Shown piece by piece: positions 26,422-34,223 of a DNA stretch of 64,000 nt (positions are counted from its first letter, which is position 1; each line of letters opens with the position of its first letter). A program made the position numbers and the translations under genes. The notes below the pieces were generated by a model. The model saw only the letters and a list, made by a program, of their open reading frames with translations. It ran no database searches and had not been told where the DNA came from. Origin of the DNA: Pseudomonadota bacterium (GTDB lineage Bacteria > Pseudomonadota > Gammaproteobacteria > Burkholderiales > Burkholderiaceae_C); assembly GCA_019351955.1 (NCBI GenBank), contig JABBOE010000002.1, positions 1-64,000 of the forward strand. Reading direction: 5' to 3'.

Positions 26422-27315
26422 ATGCCCACGCCTTCGATCACCTCGCCTTCACCCGCTGTCGACCGGGCGAGGCTCTCCCAGGGTCCGCTGCTGAGTGACG
26501 CGCGCGTCGACCTCACGCGGGGAGTCGAAGTGCGCAACGAATACGGTGAATGCCAACAAGTGCATATCCCCGCTGAGCGCCCGCTGACGCTCTATTTGGA
26601 CAAAGTTGAGATCGTCACGCTCATGACAGTAGGAGCTGCCCCCGAGTTGTTGGCGCTCGGCTACCTGCGTAACCAGCGCCTCGTGCGATCCCTCGCCGAA
26701 ATTGCCTCTGTGCAAGTCGATTGGGACGTCGAGGCCTGCTCCATCACGAGCTGTGGTGGCATCGCCGGTCTGGAGCGGCGCAGTGCTGCCAAGCGGATTG
26801 TGACGACCGGCTGCGGCCAGGGCACCGTGTACGCCAGCCTGATGGACGAAGTGGACACTCTTGCGCTCGATCCGGACACACGCCTTCGGCAACGCGAGCT
26901 CTACAGCCTGCTGGAGGTCATGCGGATGCGCGACACTATCTACAAGACTGCTGGCTCCGTGCATGGCTGTGCCTTGTTTGCAGGTGGCGAGCTCTTGATG
27001 TTCACTGAGGACGTCGGCCGCCACAACGCGGTGGACGCCATCTCGGGCTGGATGTGGCTGCACGGTGTGGCGGGCGCCGGCAAGGTTTTTTACACCACCG
27101 GCCGCCTCACTTCGGAGATGGTCATCAAGTGCGCGCTCATGGGCGTGACGATCCTCGTGTCGCGTTCGGGTGTGACGCAAATGGGCTACGACATCGCCGC
27201 ACGTCTTGGACTCGCGTTGTTTGCGCGCTGCGCCAACCGGCACTTTCTGCAATACACCGCGCCGGATCGTTTCATCGCCGAGCCGATTCCAAGGCCGCAG
27301 CCTTTGCCCACATGA
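26422..27315 (+). CDS. fdhD: formate dehydrogenase accessory sulfurtransferase FdhD
   Basis: This 297-residue protein is of the FdhD family, which transfers sulfur from a cysteine desulfurase to the molybdenum cofactor before insertion into formate dehydrogenase. Seen features are SITSCGGIAG, the loop VTTGCGQGT, the GSVHGCALF strand, EDVGRHNAVDA and the C-terminal TTGRLTSEMVIK and SRSGVT blocks. In E. coli the loop is a CxxC; here Cys131 is kept but the second position is Gly134. I chose the ATG at 26422. Its stop overlaps the start of the DUF3305 gene by four bases. Cytoplasmic. Confidence 0.93.
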   Translation: MPTPSITSPSPAVDRARLSQGPLLSDARVDLTRGVEVRNEYGECQQVHIPAERPLTLYLDKVEIVTLMTVGAAPELLALGYLRNQRLVRSLAEIASVQVDWDVEACSITSCGGIAGLERRSAAKRIVTTGCGQGTVYASLMDEVDTLALDPDTRLRQRELYSLLEVMRMRDTIYKTAGSVHGCALFAGGELLMFTEDVGRHNAVDAISGWMWLHGVAGAGKVFYTTGRLTSEMVIKCALMGVTILVSRSGVTQMGYDIAARLGLALFARCANRHFLQYTAPDRFIAEPIPRPQPLPT

Positions 27316-27956
27316 ACGCCCCAACGCTCACCAGCACAACGGGTGAACTGCGTCTCGCAGTCATCCTGCAACGCGATCGCCTGCAAAGCGCATGGCAGCG
27401 CTGGAGCTGGAGCGTGCGTGATGTGTTGCAGGCCAATCACGGGGGCCCGATGCCTCGCTGCCTTGTGTGGAACACAGCCAGTTCACAATGGCTGTTTGGC
27501 AGCTACTGCCTTGAACTTCACCGTGACGAGGGTGAGGGCTACCACCTCAACCTTACCGCGCCCAGTCCATCGTGGTTCGTCTGGTGGACGGGGCCCGCCG
27601 ATCCCGATTGCGATGATCCACGCGTTCAATCCGGTGGATTGCCTGCGGTGCAGGCCATCACGCTGTCGTACAACGAGGCAGCCCGCTGGATGGACGCGGG
27701 CGAAACCGTGGAAGTCGTGCCGCTGCCTGGAGCGGTGGCGAACTGGCTGGCTGCGTTCGCCACCATGGCTTACAGGCCGGAGCCGCGAAGGCGTGTACGG
27801 CCGCAAAGCTTCCTTGCGCCACAGGAGCGCGACGCCACGATGGCGCGGGGAGCACCCGAGAATGGGCCTCAACCGGAGCCCAGGGCCGGCACTTCAGACG
27901 ATCGCGTAGGCGACATGGGCGGGATGGCTGCGGGGCGCAAAAGGATCCACATATGA
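27312..27956 (+). CDS. DUF3305 domain-containing protein
   Basis: This 214-residue soluble protein resembles DUF3305, a family of unknown function found beside formate dehydrogenase genes. The N-terminal part (LAVILQRDRLQSAWQRWSW, then a WLFGSYCLELHRDEGEGYHLNL strand pair) is compact. The C-terminal third is proline/arginine-rich and looks disordered apart from a PQSFLAP motif. The ATG overlaps the fdhD stop (ATGA), and its own stop overlaps the DUF3306 start, so all three are translationally coupled. No catalytic motif is evident. Confidence 0.78.
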   Translation: MNAPTLTSTTGELRLAVILQRDRLQSAWQRWSWSVRDVLQANHGGPMPRCLVWNTASSQWLFGSYCLELHRDEGEGYHLNLTAPSPSWFVWWTGPADPDCDDPRVQSGGLPAVQAITLSYNEAARWMDAGETVEVVPLPGAVANWLAAFATMAYRPEPRRRVRPQSFLAPQERDATMARGAPENGPQPEPRAGTSDDRVGDMGGMAAGRKRIHI

Positions 27957-28564
27957 AACTCCCAGACCGTGAGGGCGTTGGTCATGCAGCGGGCTTTCTC
28001 GCACGCTGGTCGCGCCGCAAACTGCAGGCGCAAACGCGGCGCATGGAGGATGGCGCGACTCGCGCAACCGGGGTCACGCCTGTTAATCCGTCGCCTCCGC
28101 GTGCGGTCCAAGCACAGGCTGTGGGCGAAGCCGCGGCGCGAGAAATGCCAACAATGGAAGAGCTGGAGTCGCTCGATCACAGTGCCGACCTGCGGCGTTT
28201 CATTGCGCGGGAGATTGACGAATCGGTGCGCTGCGCGGCCCTGCGCAAGATGTTTCAGGACCCGCGATTTAATGTGATGGATGGGCTCGACACCTATATT
28301 GGCGACTATAACGCCGCCAGCCCACTGCCTGCGAGCATGTTGGATCGTCTTCGCCACGCTGCATCCGAGGCCGTGGATCTCCATGCCGATGAGGAGCCGT
28401 CTGGGCAGGAAGCGTCGCACGCGGCTTGCGCGCATCATGGGAGTGTGACCACACAGGCGTCACCTGCGGACGATGGCGCCGCGCCTGGTGCAGGCCCTGC
28501 ACGCGCTGTGGAGCGGACGGTGTCGCAGCCACTGCTTGAGCATCCCGAGGTGCCGGACGCATGA
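27953..28564 (+). CDS. DUF3306 domain-containing protein
   Basis: This 203-residue protein resembles DUF3306. The N-terminal GFLARWSRRKLQAQ and the middle block MEELESLDHSADLRRFIAREIDESVRCAALRKMF, ending in DGLDTYIGDYN, are the family's typical features. The last 60 residues are acidic and His/Ala-rich and probably flexible. Function is unknown. It overlaps both neighbours by four bases and so is made together with the DUF3305 protein and the polyferredoxin. Cytoplasmic by lack of signal. Confidence 0.8.
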   Translation: MKLPDREGVGHAAGFLARWSRRKLQAQTRRMEDGATRATGVTPVNPSPPRAVQAQAVGEAAAREMPTMEELESLDHSADLRRFIAREIDESVRCAALRKMFQDPRFNVMDGLDTYIGDYNAASPLPASMLDRLRHAASEAVDLHADEEPSGQEASHAACAHHGSVTTQASPADDGAAPGAGPARAVERTVSQPLLEHPEVPDA

Positions 28565-30768
28565 AAACCCTGGTGTGTGATTGCAACCACAGCATGCCCC
28601 TGGACTTCGCTGCGCTGTCCAATGCCATCGGTGAACCCCTGACCCCGCACAGCCAGCTCTGTCGACGCGAAATCGCCCAGTTCCAGAGTGCTGCGCGTGG
28701 TGATGAGCCTCTACTTGTGGCCTGCACGCAGGAGGCACGGCTATTCACCGCAGTCGCCGCGCAGACCGACGGCGTTCCGCCGCCCGACGTGCGCCCCATG
28801 CGTTTCGTCAACATTCGCGAAACGGCCGGCTGGAGCCGACAGGCTCCAGCTGCCGGGCCGAAAATCGCGGCACTACTCGCTGCGGCCAGACTTGGCGAGC
28901 CCGAGCCAGTGCCCACGGTCAGTTACTCGAGCCAAGGCCACTGTCTCGTGATTGGCGACACCGAATCCCTCAGCCTTGCCGTGAGCTTGCTGTCCAACGC
29001 GTTTCGTCTCACGTTGCTGGAAACGGGACCTGCCAGCGGCAAGGGGCAATCGGGTGGCTTGCCGCTGGACCGCGAGCAGATTTTGCATGCAGGGCGCGTG
29101 CACGCTGTGCGGGGGTGGCTAGGCGCCTTCCAAGTCGAGTGGCAGAGTTCGAATCCCATTGATCTGGATATCTGCACGCGCTGCAGCGCGTGCGTCAAGG
29201 CCTGTCCGCAGGGGGCCATCGGGTGGGATTACCAGATTGATCTGACGCGTTGTACGGCTCAACGAGACTGCGTACGCGCCTGCGGCGCCATTGGCGCGAT
29301 CAATTTCGACCGACCGCCTCAGTCCCACATGGACACGTTCGACCTGGTGCTTGATCTTCAGCCCCAGCCTGCGATTGGTCTGCATCAAGTTCCACAAGGC
29401 TATTACGCGCCGGGTAGCGATCCACTGGAGCTGGCGCGCGCCGTGGGTGAGCTGCGCGACCGCGTCGGCACGTTCGAGAAGCCGCGCTTTGTCCACTATG
29501 ACCCCAAGCTCTGCGCCCACACGCGCAATGGGCTGCTGGGGTGTAATGCCTGCGTGGACGTCTGCTCAGCCGAGGCGATCTCCAGTCGCGCCCGCTTGCG
29601 CGCTGACCAGCCACAACGGCCGGTCAGCTCGGTCCAACCACCACGCGCGGAGACATCCCGCTTCCTCAACCAGATCGAGGTTGAGCCACATTTGTGCGTG
29701 GGCTGCGGGGCGTGCGCGACGGTGTGCCCGTCGGGCGCGCTCGCGTTTGCGTGGCCGCGCCCCGCCGACATGGGGGCGCGGCTCAAGGTTCTGCTCTCGA
29801 CGGGGCGGCGCGCCGGGTTCGAACGCCCGGCACTGCTGTTGCACAGTCAGGAGCTGGGTACGCAACTCCTGGGTGAGCTCGGTCGCCTGGCTGCAGGCAA
29901 TGGCGATGTGCGGGGCGTGCCTGCGCATGTCGTGCCCGTTGCGTTGTGGCATGTTGCCTCGGTTGGCCTGGATCTCTGGTTGGCGGCGATTGCCTGGGGG
30001 GCGGCTGAAATCCTCGTGCTTGCGAGCGGTGAGGAGGCGCCCGCCTATCTCGACACGCTGCGCAGCCAACTCGCCCTCGGCCAGACCCTTTTGCATGGCA
30101 TGGGCTACGCCGGAACGCGCCTAGCCTTGTTGCAGACACACGATCCCCTTGAGCTTGACGCGCAGTTAGGCGCCTCGCGCCCGCAAGGTCCGGTGCCCGA
30201 AGCCGTTGCCGGGTTTGCAGCCTTGGCGCAAAAGCGGGCGACACTGGAGCTGGCGCTCGACCACCTTTTGCGTCATGCCCCGCTGCAAGCCGTGGGGCGC
30301 GGTGAGCAACCGATTGTGCTGCCGCACGGAGCGTTTGCCCCGTTCGGGGCCGTTCGCGTCGATACCGCGCGCTGCACCCTTTGTTTGAGCTGCGTCGGTG
30401 CCTGCCCCGAAGGGGCCCTCCTTGATAATCCTCAGGCACCGCAGCTGCGTTTCGTCGAGAAGAATTGCGTGCAGTGCGGCCTGTGCGTCAAGACATGCCC
30501 CGAAGACGCCATCCGCCTTGAACCCCGCCTGCAGTGGGGGCCGCAGCGCAGCGAACCGCTCTCCTTGCATGCTGCCCAGCCCTGGCGGTGCATACGCTGT
30601 GGCGCTCCTTTCGGCACAGTGCCGGCAATCGAGCAGATGCTGGTCAAGCTCGCAGGCCATCCCGCGTTTTCCGGCGCGGCTGCCGAACGCCTGAAAATGT
30701 GCGGCGACTGCCGCGTGATCGACATGCACACCGCTGCCGACACCACCATCGACGACCATTCGCATTGA
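28561..30768 (+). CDS. polyferredoxin-type 4Fe-4S protein
   Basis: This 735-residue cytoplasmic protein carries many cysteine clusters. Seen groups are near residues 207-217 (CTRCSACVKAC), 231-244 (an irregular CTAQRDCVRAC), 318-336 (CAHT...CNACVDVC), 381-391 (CVGCGACATVC), 606-616 and 636-648 (CTLCLSCVGAC, CVQCGLCVKTC), and a final CIRC...CGDC pair. A Rossmann-like VIGDTESLSLAV lies near 125-140. Residues about 430-530 resemble the FlpD/MvhD-type subunit but lack its cysteines. It may transfer electrons or support enzyme maturation. It overlaps the DUF3306 gene and precedes the TorD-like gene. Confidence 0.85.
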   Translation: MKTLVCDCNHSMPLDFAALSNAIGEPLTPHSQLCRREIAQFQSAARGDEPLLVACTQEARLFTAVAAQTDGVPPPDVRPMRFVNIRETAGWSRQAPAAGPKIAALLAAARLGEPEPVPTVSYSSQGHCLVIGDTESLSLAVSLLSNAFRLTLLETGPASGKGQSGGLPLDREQILHAGRVHAVRGWLGAFQVEWQSSNPIDLDICTRCSACVKACPQGAIGWDYQIDLTRCTAQRDCVRACGAIGAINFDRPPQSHMDTFDLVLDLQPQPAIGLHQVPQGYYAPGSDPLELARAVGELRDRVGTFEKPRFVHYDPKLCAHTRNGLLGCNACVDVCSAEAISSRARLRADQPQRPVSSVQPPRAETSRFLNQIEVEPHLCVGCGACATVCPSGALAFAWPRPADMGARLKVLLSTGRRAGFERPALLLHSQELGTQLLGELGRLAAGNGDVRGVPAHVVPVALWHVASVGLDLWLAAIAWGAAEILVLASGEEAPAYLDTLRSQLALGQTLLHGMGYAGTRLALLQTHDPLELDAQLGASRPQGPVPEAVAGFAALAQKRATLELALDHLLRHAPLQAVGRGEQPIVLPHGAFAPFGAVRVDTARCTLCLSCVGACPEGALLDNPQAPQLRFVEKNCVQCGLCVKTCPEDAIRLEPRLQWGPQRSEPLSLHAAQPWRCIRCGAPFGTVPAIEQMLVKLAGHPAFSGAAAERLKMCGDCRVIDMHTAADTTIDDHSH

Positions 30769-30776
30769 GGTTGCCC

Positions 30777-31418
30777 ATGCCCTCCGCTCCCTCTGCGCTC
30801 ATGCCCGCGCCCGCTGATGCGGCTGGCGCCGAGGATGCGGATCGTGCCAGGGTGTGGAACGTGCTCGCACTCCTGTACATCGCGCCGCCCGATGACGTGC
30901 TGTTGCGCCATCTGGCCGGAGGGATGGACGTGCAGGGGCGCAGCGGCGAGCCCAGCGCGCTGCAGGCCGCTTGGGACGCGCTTGCCAACAAGGCGCGCCT
31001 TGTGAGTCAGGAGATGGCGCGTGAGGAATTTGAAACGCTTTTCGGTGGCATCGGCCGCCCGGCGGTTTACGTCTACGGTTCGTTTTACCTGGCTGGCGCC
31101 CTCCACGAAAAACCGCTTGCGCGCTTACGCAGCGACCTGCAGGCGCTCGGCCTCGCGCGGCGGCAGGACGTGGGTGAGAGCGAGGACCACTTCGCGATCC
31201 TCGCCGAGATCATGTGTTTTCTGAGCACGGCCAACATCCCGGGTCGTCAGGATCTCGCGCGCCAGCGTGAGCTGTTCAAAACGCACATCGAGCCCTGGGC
31301 CTTGCGCATGTGTGACGCCATCCTTGAGCACCCAGCGGCTGATTTTTACCGCAAGGTGGCCGAATTCACGCGTGCGTTCCTGGCCGTTGAGCAGGTTGGT
31401 TTCGATTTGCTGGACTGA
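30777..31418 (+). CDS. TorD/DmsD family molecular chaperone
   Basis: This 213-residue all-helical protein is of the TorD family, dedicated chaperones that bind signal peptides or folding intermediates of molybdoenzymes before Tat export. Seen features are NVLALLYIAPPDDVLLRHLAG near the start, EEFETLFGG, and PVYVYGSFYLAG-like and EDHFAILAEIMCFL segments, the latter a family hallmark. It begins eight bases after the polyferredoxin gene. The likely client is the Tat-tagged formate dehydrogenase upstream, an inference from position. I chose the ATG at 30777 because upstream sequence is the neighbouring gene. Confidence 0.88.
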   Translation: MPSAPSALMPAPADAAGAEDADRARVWNVLALLYIAPPDDVLLRHLAGGMDVQGRSGEPSALQAAWDALANKARLVSQEMAREEFETLFGGIGRPAVYVYGSFYLAGALHEKPLARLRSDLQALGLARRQDVGESEDHFAILAEIMCFLSTANIPGRQDLARQRELFKTHIEPWALRMCDAILEHPAADFYRKVAEFTRAFLAVEQVGFDLLD

Positions 31419-31752
31419 CGCGGTCGACAAGGCTCACGAAACTGGGACTGGCATGCGTCGATGCCGCGTGTCTCGGCAGGGCTTTGCGGTGCCTATCCTG
31501 ATCCTTTGCGGCTGTGCGCCGCCCGCGGGCCTCGTCACAAGCAAAGCCTCACAAACCGACCCGGCTCGGTCGCTGCTGTTGCCCCACGCAACGGTGCTGC
31601 GCCGCTCGTGGTGGGCACGAAGGTGCGTGCGCTCGAAGCAGCGCACGCACAGGCGGGATCGGGGGGGCTCAGCGCATCGCCTTTCGCGTGGTTTGCCGCG
31701 TGCACTGGCGCGAGCAGCCATGGTCACGCTGCGGAGCACATGGGCGGGCATC
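31419..31752. other. gap between convergent TorD-like and TDT genes
   Basis: These 334 bases separate the 3' ends of two convergent genes. A plus-strand frame from 31453 begins with a lipoprotein-like segment (VPILILCGCAPPAGL) but continues as arginine-rich sequence with no domain. Another frame looks more protein-like downstream. This might be the remains of a frameshifted small lipoprotein gene. I could not support a gene. Confidence 0.35.
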
Positions 31753-32886
31753 TCAGAGAGCGACTGCCGCGGACCGATCTGCCAGGCATGGAGCGTGGAC
31801 GAGGTGTCCATGCCACAGACCATGCAGGCTGCGTGCAGCGACCACCAGCCAGATGCCTAGAAGGGCTGAGGTGAGGGCTGCGGCGAACACTGTGAAGGCG
31901 CGCAAACCCGTGTGCACACCCAAGCCGTAGGTGGCCGCGATGAAGACGCCGACGGGGAAGGTGAACCCCCACCATCCCAGATTGAAGGGCAAGCCCCTCC
32001 GTGCCTGCACGGCCGTCAGTAACGCTGCGGTGAGCAGCCACCAAAGGCCGAACCCCCACAGGACCAGTGCGCCGACCACGCCCAGGGGCTCGGCAAGCGA
32101 TGCCAGAGGTGCGAGCGGCGTGCCGACGAGCGCGCGTTCGGCAGCGACGCCCAGCGTTTGCAACGCGAGCGCGCCGGTCCCAAGAGGGCCAAGAGTTAAC
32201 CAGGTCGACACGGCCATCTCCTGCGGTGGAAGCTTGTGCACCGCCAAGCGGAAGTAGAGCAAGGTGAGAATGCCCAGTGCGAGCGGCACGGACATCCCCC
32301 ACAGGGCATAGCCCGCGACAACCAGGTCCCGAGCCTGCGGCAGAGGTAGGTGATTGGCCAGCAGGCCGGCACTGGAGGCCGCAACTTCAGCAGGCACGAT
32401 TGGCAGGAGCCATACGCCCGTCATACGGTCCAAACCGTGTTCTTGTGCGCAGAACATCATCAACGGAACCAGCCAACCCACGGCCAGGCTCAGGGCGACG
32501 TCCAGCCACCAGAGCTGGACAGCCGCTTGCGGCGCCCAGGGCCATTGGGGAAACATGGTCGCGAGACCGTTGATCAGCGGAATCAGTGCCATGGGCAGGG
32601 CTCCGAGGAACATGGATTGCACCGGGTGGCGCAAAAGGGGCAGCGCATAGTGCCGGAAAAATATCCAGCGCGTGGTAAATAGCGTGAAGAAGAAGATGAA
32701 AATCGCGGCGTCGGCCCAGAAGAGAACGTGCACGAGCAGCATGCGCCCGGGAAAGTCCAGGGGAAACTGGGCCAGCAAGGTGAAGACGATGCCCGTACCC
32801 ATGTTCAACGTGAACCAATTGGGTGTGAACTGCCGGATGAGTTCTCGAGGATGGGCAAGTGCCTGCAAGGGAAGAAATCGGTGCAT
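31753..32886 (-). CDS. TDT family transporter
   Basis: This 377-residue inner-membrane protein with about ten helices is of the tellurite-resistance/dicarboxylate (TDT) family, which includes TehA, Mae1, sulfite exporters and SLAC1-type anion channels. The start FTPNWFTLNMGTGIVF is the family signature, and repeated MxxPLALGIL- and GWWGFTFPVG-type segments follow. I chose the ATG at 32886, which has GGAAAG seven bases upstream; a TTG five codons earlier is possible. It is divergent from a LysR gene within the formate region. The exported or imported anion is unknown. Confidence 0.88.
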   Translation of the reverse strand: MHRFLPLQALAHPRELIRQFTPNWFTLNMGTGIVFTLLAQFPLDFPGRMLLVHVLFWADAAIFIFFFTLFTTRWIFFRHYALPLLRHPVQSMFLGALPMALIPLINGLATMFPQWPWAPQAAVQLWWLDVALSLAVGWLVPLMMFCAQEHGLDRMTGVWLLPIVPAEVAASSAGLLANHLPLPQARDLVVAGYALWGMSVPLALGILTLLYFRLAVHKLPPQEMAVSTWLTLGPLGTGALALQTLGVAAERALVGTPLAPLASLAEPLGVVGALVLWGFGLWWLLTAALLTAVQARRGLPFNLGWWGFTFPVGVFIAATYGLGVHTGLRAFTVFAAALTSALLGIWLVVAARSLHGLWHGHLVHAPCLADRSAAVAL

Positions 32887-32904
32887 GGGACGGCTTTCCA
32901 AATT

Positions 32905-33000
32905 GAACTGATGATCAGGGATGCTAGACTAATTAAACAATAAAAACTAATGAAAAGAAGTGTGATGAACGATAAAAGAGATTGATTGATTGATCGTCGT
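32905..33000. promoter_or_regulatory. AT-rich divergent promoter region
   Basis: This segment between the TDT and LysR genes is strikingly AT-rich compared with its surroundings (TAATTAAACAATAAAAAC). It contains two direct ACTAAT copies about 21 bases apart, an ATTA-N12-TAAT inverted element that could suit a LysR-type dimer, and three and a half GATT units at 32980-32994. It probably holds the TDT promoter and regulator binding sites. Exact promoter elements were not identified. Confidence 0.5.
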
Positions 33001-33101
33001 CGGGAACGAAGCGCACTTGGCGGTGGGACCTACAGGTGTCGCCGCCAGCCGCGGGGTGACCCTGATGTCGACGTCTCGGGCCGCGCCGTTTCCCGCTATC
33101 C

Positions 33102-33989
33102 ATGCTTGCACGTAAATACCGCTACCTCCTGGCCTTGGCGCAAAGCCGTCACTTTGGACGCGCTGCCGCGAGTTGCCATGTCTCGCCGTCGACGCTTTCG
33201 GCGGCCGTTCGCGATCTGGAGAGCGAGTTGGGGGTAGCCATTGTTGAGCGTGGGCGCACGTTCTCGGGCTTCACGGCTGAAGGCCTGTCGGTGGTGGACT
33301 ATGCCCGTCGCATGAGCGCAGTGGAGGCGGATTTTCGGTTGCACCTGAGCAAGATGGGTGGCGGGCTGAGCGGGCGGCTTTCGCTTGGGGTGATTCCCAC
33401 CGCGCTGACCGTTGTTGCGGGGCTCTCGGTGGCCCTCGCGCGGCGGCATCCGCAGCTCCGCTTGGAGATCCTCTCGCTCAATACCGAGGAGATACTGCGT
33501 CGGGTACAGGCCTTTGAGCTGGACGGCGGGATTGTCTACAAGGAATCCAGCGACGTGGAGGGTCTGGATTTCATGCCCCTCTGGCAGGAGCGGCACGTGC
33601 TGATTGCAGGTCAGCGTATGGCAGCTTCGCTGCGCGAGACCATGAGCTGGAGCGAGGCTGGGCAGCTGCCGCTTTGTCTGCTGACGCCCGACATGCAAAA
33701 CCGCAAGACCATCGACCGTGTCTTCGACGGGCTGGGCGCGCGTCCGCAGCCCGGCCTGGAGACGAATTCCATCGTCAGCATGCTGGCGCACGTCGGAAGC
33801 GGGTCGTGGTGCGCCATCCTTCCGGGGAGTGTGCTGGACGTCGTGGGTACCCCCAAAGGTGTGAAAGTCGTGCGCCTGGTCGAGCCAACGGTGACGTGGG
33901 AGACCGGGTTGATCACCTTGGCGCGCGAACCTCGCCCAGTCGGCGTCGAGGCGCTGCTGTCCGCAGCCCGCAACGCTCGGGAACGCTGA
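33102..33989 (+). CDS. LysR family transcriptional regulator
   Basis: This 295-residue regulator has an N-terminal winged helix (YRYLLALAQSRHFGRAAASC, then HVSPSTLSAAVRDLESELG at 27-45). A periplasmic-binding-like effector domain from about residue 90 begins with GRLSLGVIPTAL. It sits between the divergent TDT gene and the oxalate/formate antiporter gene, so both are likely targets. The effector may be formate, oxalate or a related acid, by inference only. The ATG at 33102 starts the canonical domain. Tandem TTCCGA/TCGGAA elements begin about 20 bases after its stop. Confidence 0.92.
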   Translation: MLARKYRYLLALAQSRHFGRAAASCHVSPSTLSAAVRDLESELGVAIVERGRTFSGFTAEGLSVVDYARRMSAVEADFRLHLSKMGGGLSGRLSLGVIPTALTVVAGLSVALARRHPQLRLEILSLNTEEILRRVQAFELDGGIVYKESSDVEGLDFMPLWQERHVLIAGQRMAASLRETMSWSEAGQLPLCLLTPDMQNRKTIDRVFDGLGARPQPGLETNSIVSMLAHVGSGSWCAILPGSVLDVVGTPKGVKVVRLVEPTVTWETGLITLAREPRPVGVEALLSAARNARER

Positions 33990-34008
33990 TGGCAATCAGA
34001 ACCGCCCA

Positions 34009-34113
34009 CTTCCGAGGCGATCGCCCGCGCGCTTCCGAAGCGCACGTTTGCCATTTTTGGCCCATTGCGCGTCGTTTGTTCGGAAAAATCGCATAAGTCT
34101 TCGGAAAGAATCG
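34009..34113. promoter_or_regulatory. array of phased TTCCGA/TCGGAA motifs upstream of antiporter gene
   Basis: CTTCCGA occurs at 34009-34015 and 34032-34038. The inverse core occurs in a 13-14 base direct repeat, TTCGGAAAAATCG (34079-34091) and TTCGGAAAGAATCG (34100-34113). Spacings of 23, about 46 and 21 bases place the copies near the same face of the helix. A binding array for a multimeric regulator is likely; the neighbouring LysR protein is a candidate. Confidence 0.45.
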
Positions 34114-34169
34114 TGACCGTAGCAGGGATCCCCATATGGATTGTCTTCATCAAATTCCGGTATAAAGAC

Positions 34170-34195
34170 CTAGACCCCCGATATCGGGGGTCTAG
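34170..34195. promoter_or_regulatory. 26-base perfect palindrome, candidate operator
   Basis: CTAGACCCCCGAT at 34170-34182 is followed immediately by its exact complement to 34195. A TATAAA element lies just upstream at 34161-34166, so the palindrome would cover the transcription start, as operators of repressors do. It ends 28 bases before the antiporter start codon. It could also form a hairpin in the leader. Confidence 0.6.
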
Positions 34196-34223
34196 AAAAC
34201 ACTCGGACCCATGAGGAGACACG

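Noticed and set aside
26449-27324. Minus-strand frame of 291 codons opposite fdhD
   Set aside because: Antisense shadow of fdhD.
29145-29165. tRNA-like GTTCGAATCC word
   Set aside because: It lies within the polyferredoxin gene and no acceptor or anticodon stems surround it.
32980-32994. GATT repeats as a phase-variation tract
   Set aside because: Only three and a half units, outside a coding region; too short to argue for slippage.
33096-33995. Minus-strand frame opposite the LysR gene
   Set aside because: Antisense shadow of a clear LysR regulator.
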